Source: Microvelia longipes
Taxonomy: Eukaryota > Arthropoda > Insecta > Hemiptera > Veliidae
DNA length: 64,000 nucleotides
Assembly: GCA_018340805.1 (NCBI GenBank)
Contig: JACMZG010001908.1
Location: 47,924,524 to 47,988,523 of the forward strand
Reading direction: 5' to 3'
In this document: in pieces, positions 56,011-64,000 of the stretch
Layout of the letters: every line of letters begins with the position of its first letter
How positions within the stretch are numbered: position 1 is the first letter of the stretch
Made by a program: the position numbers and the translations under genes
Notes under the pieces: model-generated
Databases searched by the model: none
Told to the model about the DNA's origin: nothing
The model's input: the letters and a program-made list of their open reading frames with translations, nothing else

Positions 56011-56268
56011 ATCGGCACTTTGGATAAACTCTGTACTTGAATTATCATTGAACGCAAAATAAATTCCGGCCGACCAAATCTTTTTTCTAATGTATCTAAA
56101 ATCGTGGCTAAGTTGTTAGGAAACACGAATATCTAACGCTTCCCCTGACAAGGCTTTTTGCAGTCTAATTAGGTTATCTTCCGGGCCAAAACAGTGGGCA
56201 GACCTTTTATAAGAAGAAATAAAGGAGAACCAGTCTTCACTTCGGCCATCAAAATTAATCAAGTCTTT
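55990..56268 (-). pseudogene. BEL/Pao gag, inverted middle piece
   Basis: On the opposite strand to the flanking gag parts, the frames read KDLINFDGRSEDWFSFISSY, LIRLQKALSGEALDIR and, after a one-base shift near 56.13 kb, NLATILDTLEKRFGRPEFIL and RSMIIQVQSLSKVP. This is the DUF1759-type signature of BEL/Pao Gag (FxGDxxxWxxF.., RLxxLxxxLxGxA, LExRFGRPxxI). In a normal element it lies on the same strand, between the coiled coil and the zinc knuckles. The segment has therefore been inverted in place. Confidence 0.8.
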
Positions 56269-56292
56269 TCGTTTAAAATTATTTGATATACA

Positions 56293-56765
56293 GGTACTTA
56301 TTTACTTGGTTCCCAACATAAAGTTGGGACCCAAGTAAATATGGCGATATAGGGCAATTATTCACTTGGGTACCGACAATATATTTACTAAATCATATAA
56401 AAGAAATTCTTTAACAATCTTCATAGGGGATGTTGAAAAGCAATGGGGCTTTTGTATGGGGTTGAGAAGGGGGGAAAAAGAAAATATTGATAATCAAGTG
56501 AATAAGATGATATAGTGCGAAAGTACCCTTGGTTCCCAACATAAAATTGGGACCCAAGTAAATTAGGCAATTTACTTGAAAGGAAAATTACAAAATATTT
56601 TTGTTCTCATAGCAAAAAACTTGTAATTTCTTAAAGTCCTAACTCCATTACAAATCGAAATTGAGGGATTTTAATGGAGTTTAGACAGATCTCCTAGTTC
56701 CTATACCTAAATCCACTCAATTTTTTTCAGTTAAATTGAGGTTGGGAACCAAGTAAATAAGTGCC
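56293..56765. mobile_element. MITE-like insertion in the gag, 473 bp
   Basis: The left end GGTACTTATTTACTTGGTTC + CCAAC and the right end (reverse complement GGCACTTATTTACTTGGTTC + CCAAC) differ at one position. Subterminal palindromes TTGGTTCCCAACATAAAGTT + GGGACCCAAG occur at the left end and again near 56.53 kb. A target duplication is not clear. The insertion separates the inverted gag piece from the C-terminal piece. Confidence 0.75.
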
Positions 56766-56769
56766 AGAA

Positions 56770-57440
56770 AAATGATACTGCCAATTTGCTTAAATTTTAC
56801 ACTACAGTTCAGACACTATCATCTATTGCGACAAGTTTAGAAAGAGAAGAGTACCTAACCAACCCTCAGCTTTTGACTGAGCTAAGTAGTAAGTTAAGTC
56901 CAATACTGAAGTATAGTTGGGCCAGGTATGTTCATGAGCAAAATTTGACTGTTCCTTCTATTAAAAATTTTTCTTCTTGGTTAGGGATCGAAGTTGAGAC
57001 GATGAGTATTTATTATCAACCTAAAGAAGATGAACCTGTCAAAAGCAACTCTAGTCCAGCGAAAGTGTCAACAGCGAATAACAATAGCTCGAGTGCCCGA
57101 CGGTATAATGCGTACTACAAATTTACGCCAAGACAAGATCCGAAGAGTCCAGTCCTCTCGAACCAGACAGCCGATAGCAATCAAAATAACATGAAATGTT
57201 TTATATGCGACTTGGACTCTCATGCAAAAACGGAAGATTGCACAAAGCTACAGACGCCTCAGTGGATGAGAGATGGAGCATAATCACAGGACTAAAGCTT
57301 TGTTTTTCATGTTTTGGCAGACATCAACTGCAGCAATGTACTACAAAAAGAACTTGCGGTATAAACGGGTGTAAATTAGCACATCATAAACTCCTACACA
57401 AACAGAATCAATTATCGAGCCATCAACGTCAAAATCAAAC
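56770..57440 (+). pseudogene. BEL/Pao gag, C-terminal part with zinc knuckles
   Basis: DTANLLKFYTTVQTLSSIAT, EREEYLTNPQLLTELSSKLS and SWARYVHEQNLTVPSIKNFS match the later Gag region (family pattern EYLxNPxLLxEL.xKL). Next come cysteine motifs C-x2-C-x4-H-x5-C, C-x2-C-x3-H-x4-C and a C-x4-C-x3-H-x4-H, the nucleic-acid-binding knuckles of BEL/Pao. The first knuckle and the last two are in frames shifted by one base near 57.26 kb. The coding sequence runs into family A repeat at about 57.44 kb. Confidence 0.85.
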
Positions 57441-57605
57441 AACAGATACTGTGTTACATACATACAAACAGACAACTTTGCAAAAACCACTCAGGAGGCC
57501 TTAAAAATCCCTGAAACTGATAATTTCGGTCTCAATCCGGTTTCGGATATTTTTGCAAACACGATACTCTTCCTATATACCTACGGTATAAATGTAAAAA
57601 GTTGT
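57440..57605 (+). repeat. Family A interspersed repeat, 3' module
   Basis: ACATACAAACAGACAACTTT, AAAACCACTCAGGAGGCCTT, TGAAACTGATAATTTCGGTC, AACACGATACTCTTCCTATA + TACCTACGGTATAAATG. It replaces the downstream part of the BEL element. Confidence 0.85.
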
Positions 57606-58084
57606 AAATGCTTACAGGTCAGATTCTAATGGATGAACTAAACTTTCAACTTGAACAACTCATCGGGCGCAATGTACATATTTTTTTTGACTCATCAAGA
57701 TCTGTTATCAAATAACAAAGAGGGTTAGTATAAGAATATAAAATTTAATTAGTTCTAGCTCGGGATCTAATCTATAGATCTTGACTAAACTTTAAACTTA
57801 GAATGCTCATAGGTCTGAGTGGTCACCTTTTCGGTCTTATCGGGATCCGTTTGAAAGTAATAGGGGTTTAGTATAACTTAAACGTTTGAAAGTTTACTTC
57901 TCGCAATCAATTGATGGATTTTGACTAAACTTACAGCTAATATATTTTCATGTTATTAATAAATAAATATTTGTTATATATTAATGGGTAGGAATATTAC
58001 TATAATTCAAGCAACAGTGTTGATATGTGATACAGCAATAAACTACTGTTAGTGTTGATATTATACTAATAGTTAACTGGCATA
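57606..58084. other. Non-coding span
   Basis: A partial direct repeat (GGATCTAATCTATAGATCTT + GACTAAAC / GGATTTTGACTAAACTTACA) suggests a small unclassified element. No gene. Confidence 0.35.
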
Positions 58085-58250
58085 AAGTTTGATATTGTAT
58101 CTGGTTCGTGTCCGTGTGTGCGAAGGTGATTGGCGAAGTTAGAATCTGATTTATATTGGATGGATGAGTGTAAGTGCTCTTTATAATCAGTATTTATTGT
58201 ACGATATGATCGCACACTCGGACACGAGCCAGATGTAATATCAAACTTAA
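58085..58250 (-). pseudogene. Retroelement C-terminal scrap with inverted-repeat arms
   Basis: The minus strand reads RSYRTINTDYKEHLHSSIQY + KSDSNFANHLRTHGHEPDT. This resembles the (T)GRSFxxRxKEH...FAxHLxxxGH pattern at the C-terminus of some LINE and Penelope-like elements. The first and last 39 bp (AAGTTTGATATTGTATCTGG.. and its complement near 58.25 kb) are inverted copies of one another, so the piece is also a foldback. Identification is tentative. Confidence 0.45.
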
Positions 58251-58287
58251 TGAGACTGCTAAACAAACAATCAAAAGGGCCTAAACT

Positions 58288-58813
58288 CAAGGATCTTGAA
58301 TAAAGGGGATGACGCACTAAGTCGATTTGCCATACAAACAAGTGACCCCATCGAAAACCAAAAAATAGAGTAAATTCAACTCGAAAGACACGTCAAAAAC
58401 CAACTGCACATGTTTGGTACAAACTGCGCATGCTTACAATCTTTATAACAGCGCAGGTCTTACATTTTAGAGGCAAACTTACCTCTCAATGGTTTCCCAT
58501 TGTTTATTGCTTTAGAAGGTTATAACAAAACACGCTTAAATTATCACTCACTGAAGAGGCAAAGTATAGTCCAAAATTTAAAATTAAATAAGCACAAATG
58601 ACTTAACAAGCACCAGAAATGTAACAATCTCGTGAAGCACAGAAGAAAGTTTAGAAGCAAACTCGAAAACCTTGCAACACAACCTGCGTTTGGCGCCTTT
58701 TTTTAATTATAACCATGGGGAAGGTAAGTTTGCTCCTATTTCTCTATCTCATACAACTTCCATGGGTTCAGAAATGTTTCTTAACGCGTCATCCACTTTA
58801 TTCAAGATCCTTG
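58288..58813. mobile_element. hAT-like MITE, copy 2 (526 bp)
   Basis: The ends read CAAGGATCTTGAATAAAGGG and, at the right, TTTATTCAAGATCCTTG. CCTAAACT is perfectly duplicated at 58280-58287 and 58814-58821, an 8-bp target site duplication. The interior is the reverse complement of the 52.95-kb copy with about 10% differences by eye. Confidence 0.92.
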
Positions 58814-58821
58814 CCTAAACT

Positions 58822-59505
58822 TGACGTAAAAATTATAAATGTACAAATATCGAATAACTGACAAGACTATTATTAAAAGACAACTTACTTTCAATTCAGA
58901 CATTACTAAAACCAACACTGGACAAAAAATGAAAACGAGAAAACCATGACACCGGTACACTTCATTTAAAGACAAAAACCATCTTAAAGTCAGATCACTC
59001 ACTCGCACACCTTGCCTCCTGAGGGTTATGGCCCTAACATAGGTACACACTTCCCTATTGAAACCCTTTTCTACTCCTTCCTCATCATCAAAGGGTCGTC
59101 GTGCTTAACTTTATTAGTTAGGAGCTGGAGTGTTGCCCCACCTGCTGATGATGGCGTTAAGCCGGAACAGGTCCAGCAATATTTATATCAAACAGCAAGT
59201 ATCGGCGGTAGCTGTCTCTAATTTAACAATATTGGTAATGAAGTGAAGAAGGTATTTTTTACCGTGGCAAATATACTTACTGTCGAGCAGAGCGAGACAG
59301 TAAAAGGAGCAGAGGTAAAAAAAGTATTCCAAGTCGTACAACATTTAGAATAAAATCAGTACAATGTATGAACATTTGCCGCGACACTTCTTTCGATCGC
59401 CTCGATGGCCAAAAGTTTCAATTCTGTCGGCGTGTTTTCAACGTCTGAATCACTACCCATGATTGTTTGATAACAATAATTAATAATAAATAATTGATAA
59501 TAAAT
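58822..59505. other. Non-coding span
   Basis: No gene recognised. TAATAATTAATAATAAATAA at 59.48 kb borders the LINE. Confidence 0.4.
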
Positions 59506-60951
59506 AGACCTATAGCTTTGACACCGATAAATAGGGAAAATTTTAGAATCTTTGATAGGAGCCCAACTTATTAGCTATCTTGAAGACAATAAAATACTAT
59601 CTTCATCACAATACGGTTTTAGAAAGGGGTACTCAACTGTTCAAGCGGTTCAAAGGGTAATTGAAAAAACGATCAGTTGTTTTGAGAAAAATAGTCATGT
59701 CTTACTGACCTGTTGGGATGTGTCAAAAGCTTTTGACTCTTTAAAAATTGACCTATTTCTTAAGAAATGCAAAATGTTAAGAATATTAGGAAATGCGTAC
59801 CTCATACTGAAAGATTTCTTAAGTATTAGGGCTCAGTATGTCTATTTCAATAACGAGAAATCTAGTAAAATAAATGTAAACACAGGGGCACCTCAAGGCT
59901 CAGTAATAGCATGTTTACTTTTTATTTTGAGCAGCAATGATATGCCACACTTTATAGAAGAGACAGATGAACTTGAAACGAATTCATTACTTACTAACCT
60001 TGACGACAGAAACAATATCGCAGACGACAACATCGAATTCAATGTCGAAATCATAGCATACGCTGACGATTCGAATATTACCTTAGAGAATAAAGATTTA
60101 AAGCTCCTTAAGCATCAAGGTCAAGTAAAGCTTAAAAAAATAGGCAAGTGGTTGTCCGACAACAATTATAAAATGAACAAAGACAAGACACAGAACTTAC
60201 TTTTAAGCCTTAAACTAAAAGAAAAACAACAACCTTTAAAGTTCTTAGGACTGACAATTTACCATAAACTGACATGGAAGCCTCACGTAGACAGTCTGAC
60301 ATCTAAAAAAACTAAAAAACCGAGTGCCGGAAGATACGATGGTTACTGTGTACAAATCGATCGTACAGAGTAGACTAAGCTACGGAATAATAATGTGGGG
60401 GCATACGAACACCAATCAGCTGCTACTTATCCAAAAAAAGATGATAAGAATTATTTTAGGACTGCCACAGGACGAGACTTGTTTACAGCACTTTAAGACA
60501 CTAAAAATTATGACTGTAGTTAACTTATTTAACTATAACAGCCTCCTCTATGTTAAGACTCACTGACCTCTTTGACAAGAACAACAAGACCCATAACTAT
60601 AACACTAAAAACAAAGACGCCCTGGTTATCCCGCCCCACAGATTAGCCAAGTAAGAGGTTGGTCATAGCACTTTTGGTGTAAATTCTTTAACCACTTTGA
60701 AAAGAAAATTCAGGACTTGCCTAAAAAAATTATTTAAAAAGCATATAAAAGAATTTCTAGTTAATAATCCTTTTTATTCAGAACAAGAATTTATAAATAA
60801 TATTCAAACAAGTAATAATAATAATTAAGGACTTTTAGATGAATTGTACATAATTATTTATAATATTTTAATCCTAGTTTTAAGTATTAATATTAAGAGA
60901 ATTGACAATTTACTATTGTTTTATGGTTTGTAAAACTTAATGTAAATAAAG

Positions 60952-60987
<36 letters not shown>

Positions 60988-61018
60988 TATATTATTATTA
61001 TTATTATTATTATATTAT
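59506..61018 (+). pseudogene. Non-LTR retrotransposon (LINE), 5'-truncated, RT domain to tail
   Basis: It starts at RT block 1-2 (RPIALTP..), then QYGFRKGYSTVQAV, CWDVSKAFDSL (first catalytic Asp), GAPQGSVIACLLFILSSND, IAYADDSNI (the YADD catalytic pair), KFLGLTIYHKLTWKPH, and after a frame change near 60.33 kb VYKSIVQSRLSYGIIMWG, the thumb. THNYNTKNKDALVIPPHRLA and a Phe/Lys-rich end follow. It ends in TAAATAAAG and a (TTA)n tail at 60955-61018. Frameshifts near 59.54 and 60.31 kb and a stop near 60.65 kb make it inactive, although the catalytic motifs survive. The clade is likely within the jockey/CR1 assemblage; the first ORF and endonuclease are missing. Confidence 0.88.
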
Positions 61019-61254
61019 TAAATAAATAAATAACTCACTTTCCGAAAAAAACAAAACTTCGTAAACAAGAATCTTTTGATATACAAATGAAGAAAAAGGA
61101 AGGTTATATCACAACTAAGTTGTAAACTTCTAGCCCACCAAGAGGCGCTAAATGTAGTGTTGCTAAATTGCATGAGCTATTAATGCGTAAAAAAGTGCTC
61201 GCTTCGATCATTCTGGGTATTAGTAATTGTGTATAGAAAAGTTTAGCTCCAAAA

Positions 61255-61570
61255 TATTTTTTTTTTATAAGTGCACAAATCATACAATAACAATTAAACT
61301 AATCCTGATAATGAAATAAATCTAAGCAAATGATTTTTGAAATTTCAACCGCACATACTGATTTTTGTACAAAGTTTCAACTCTCTAGGACAAACACACT
61401 GGGATCTACGATGATAACAGTCACACACACACACAAACAGAAACTTTTTAAGAACTACTCAGGTCTTAAAATTACTTGAAACGGATAATTCCGGTGACAT
61501 CCCGGTTTCGATTTTTTTCCAATATAATACTTTTTCTATACATCTACGGTATAAATGAGGAAAAGTGAGA
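61255..61570 (+). repeat. Family A interspersed repeat, nearly complete 3' half
   Basis: AATTAAACTAATCCTGATAA + TGA, TTTTTGTACAAAGTTTCAAC, CACACTGGGATCTACGATGA, a long ACACACACAC tract, TTGAAACGGATAATTCCGGT + GACATCCCGGTTTCG and TACATCTACGGTATAAATGA + GGAAAAGT. Confidence 0.85.
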
Positions 61571-62099
61571 ACACGATGATCCATAAAATAAAATAAAAAT
61601 CTGATCGTGACTAGTTATGAAAAATGAACAATAAATTACTTTAAAAGATTTAAAAAAATCATTAATAAAAAATACTTAAAATCAAGCTGACAATTATATC
61701 ACAGTAAGGCTTAGAGATTAGATACGTGAACGATCTCCCATTGAGGAAACGACTGTAAGGACATGAGTAACGGAATGGACACTGGAACAGTCAAAGGGTA
61801 AGGAGTTGAGAGAAGATACACAACGGAAAATAGGGATAAGACTAGATAGATCACGAATATAAAGAAAAAGGACCAACTCGGCGAGTAGGAGGAATGATAT
61901 GAACTTGATCAAGAACTTTTGGACAAATCAGGCTACCAGGTAAACACTTACATAGAATGATGTTATCAATGGACACACAATGATGAAGGAACAAACGCTT
62001 GTACATAGTTATAAGAATAATCAAAACGCATGTAGAAGTATCGGAAGTAACATGTTCGAATAAACCTTTGTTTAATGTTTTCAATGGAAGATGACATGA
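61571..62099. other. Non-coding span
   Basis: Open frames on the minus strand (61.7-62.1 kb) do not resemble a protein I know; they might belong to the LINE next to them. Confidence 0.35.
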
Positions 62100-62620
62100 C
62101 TTAAGGCAAGATTTTTATTTATTTATTTACATCCTTGAGGTTACATTATTACAAAGTTTCTCAATTGTCAAAATTTTACAATGAAATGAAATAAACAATA
62201 AAAACAAATTGATTGTAAATTATTACACAGACTGCATAAACATAGACAACATAACTTGAATAACAAACTTGATTGAAAATAAAAACAAAATAGCATCACA
62301 TTATATGAGAAATACTAAACATTTAAGGTAGGAATACTAAGTTATCAGCTAAAAACTCGTTAACTATAGTAAGCTTTCTCAATCAACAATGTTTGAATGC
62401 TTTTTTTGAAGTTTTGGGTGAACGTTGACGACTATTGAAGCGGGTAATTTATTGAAACACCTTATTCCATTATAATTTGGGGACTGATGTGATTTGTTGA
62501 GCCTACTAGAGGGAATAATGTAGAATATTTTGAAGATATTCAAGGCTGAATATTGAATATTAAAGATATTTCAGGCTGGTGCATATTTGAGACATGGACG
62601 AACTTGTAGAGATGAAGATG
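62100..62620 (-). pseudogene. LINE 3' end remnant
   Basis: On the minus strand, YIIPSSRLNKSHQSPNYNGI + RCFNKLPASIVVNVHP resembles the end of LINE ORF2 proteins (R..xxS..YxGIxxYNxLPxxI). A frameshifted KKAFKHCWLRKLTIVNEFLA follows. Then comes a 3' UTR, GATGTAAATAAATAAATAAA, ending the element with a (TAAA)n-type tail at about 62.11-62.13 kb. Only the last part of the element is present. Confidence 0.65.
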
Positions 62621-64000
62621 ACAGTAAAGAGGAAGCCCACGACAAATGTTCTTAATAAGTCGTAGCTATCTAGAAGCCTATTTTAGAAGAGTATACAAGA
62701 TACGAAGGTACTTTAATTTACTTTTCCTCAGCTAATAACGTATTTGTTATTAGCCCCCTCCCAAAAATCCACCATCACCCTTGCCCCAATCTCATAAACC
62801 CATTTTTTCTACGAAAATTTAGTTATTAAAAGCAGAATTAAAAATAAAAACAGGAGATTACAGTAATAACCCTCGGAAGTACCAGCTTTCGACAAACAGC
62901 AGTATCTGTAAAGATTGAGAAAGAAGCAGGTTGGTAACGCTGTTTCCGTTTACCGTTGCTAACAACATTTAAATGGATATTCACTTCCTTGAAGTATTTA
63001 CGTTCGCAATTATAGAATTTAATTTGGTTTAAATAAATAATTGTCTATATTTTTTTCAGCGGCCACTTATTGGATTTAAAGAAGACCGTAGTTACTATAA
63101 AATTTAAATAAAAAAGTAATATTTATTTTCATAACAAGGTAGGGAAGAATGTTTTCCCTACTCGATGTAAAGTTTTTCTCTTAGAGAAAACTATATTACA
63201 TCCTGAGGCTACCAAGCCAAGGGATTTATATTACTTATCTCTCAAGACTTGTCCACCGAGTTTGCTAAAAGGTATTGATGCTCTAATTTCTAACCGATTC
63301 GGGAATAAAAAAAAATGTAAGAGATAGAAAGATAAAAAGTTGAAACCTATTTCAGGGCAATAAATGTATTAATTTTACCATCTAAAGAGTAAAAACTTTA
63401 AAACTAGAATAAGGTTAAGACCAAGAAAACTAAGGGATTCAACAAACAGTTACTCATGTAGATTACAATCTATATAAAGCATAGAGAGTTGGAAAACTTA
63501 TACTATCATGAAAATTCAAACTAGGAATAAATTTATACAAAGTTACTATATAAGTAGATCAATATAAAGAAAATACACAATTATACATAAAAAAGAAACT
63601 ATAACAACAATAAATAAAAAAACTAAGAAAAGAAAATTTCAGTATTTTTTTTTTGTTTTATGGTTTAAGTAAGAGAAATTAGGAATACATTTTTAGTCAA
63701 GAAGAGTAATCTGAAATTTGAACAATGTAAGGTTTAGCACTACGAGTCTGGCTCTTTACCATCGATCCCTTACAAACTAACCCCCCCCCCCTTTGCGTCC
63801 ATCCCTTCTCTTTAAGAAAACCATGCCCTTTCTCTATTACAATGATAAAAAAAGTTTTAAAAATAACTTGACAAAAATTACAGACCACATTTACTTACAA
63901 TATTAATTATTTTTATAGTCGTCAAAAAAACTAAATGGCAAAATTATAGTAAAAAACATATAACAAAAAAAATTAATACACTAAAATTAACTCGATTATT
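62621..64000. other. AT-rich non-coding span
   Basis: No gene recognised. A hairpin GCTAATAACG..TTGTTATTAGC lies at 62.73-62.76 kb, and a run of about 12 C at 63.78 kb. Confidence 0.45.

Noticed and set aside
55175..56062. 295-codon frame taken as an intact host gene
   Set aside because: Its later part belongs to a BEL/Pao Gag with a frameshift, and the last 20 codons are antisense to the inverted gag piece.

Overview
The window is AT-rich, intron-like and repeat-dense DNA from an arthropod, most likely an insect. Three things point that way: an almost canonical insect Shaker (Kv1) T1-domain exon with splice sites on both sides, a eukaryotic initiator tRNA-Met, and remnants of BEL/Pao and jockey-type retroelements. 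A degraded copy of a C2H2 multigene family and a very abundant interspersed repeat (called family A here) made me think of Hemiptera, perhaps a planthopper, but that is a recollection and not a demonstrated assignment. No prokaryotic gene organisation is present.

Only three functional loci are well supported. (1) A 266-bp minus-strand exon at 4.9-5.2 kb encodes most of the Shaker tetramerisation domain. (2) An intact, single-exon minus-strand gene at 27.2-28.9 kb encodes a 573-aa flavin amine oxidase of the spermine/polyamine oxidase type with a likely mitochondrial presequence. (3) An initiator tRNA-Met at 32.4 kb is followed by a decayed tandem copy. I see no upstream Shaker coding exon in the remaining 58.8 kb. 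If those exons lie beyond the right edge, most of this window is one very large Shaker intron and the oxidase is nested in it on the same strand.

Layout. 0-5 kb: repeat fragments, a 5S-rRNA-like SINE, a 70-bp satellite, then the Shaker exon. 5.8-7.5 kb: first copy of a composite palindromic element. 10.8-24.8 kb: many unrelated minisatellites, SINE pieces and a 261-bp hairpin. 27-29 kb: oxidase. 29.8-38.8 kb: short satellites, tRNA-iMet, a jockey remnant, 5S- and tRNA-type SINEs. 40-44.4 kb: a broken, apparently permuted C2H2-family gene copy and several foldback elements. 45-48 kb: TA tracts, a tRNA-SINE, a 31-bp satellite. 48.3-50.6 kb: second copy of the composite palindrome, interrupted by about 0.5 kb. 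51-59 kb: a long-TIR element, a second tRNA-SINE with a clean target duplication, two 526-bp hAT-like MITEs, and between them a BEL/Pao gag containing an internally inverted piece and a MITE-like insertion. 59.5-62.6 kb: two LINE 3' ends in opposite orientation. The rest is unremarkable AT-rich DNA.

The most unusual structure is the composite palindrome. It occurs twice, about 43 kb apart, with 0.3-kb inverted arms, three 145-bp direct repeats, tRNA-like B-box sequences and a variable TA tract, and I recognise no transposase in it. Coordinates of repeats are approximate unless stated otherwise.
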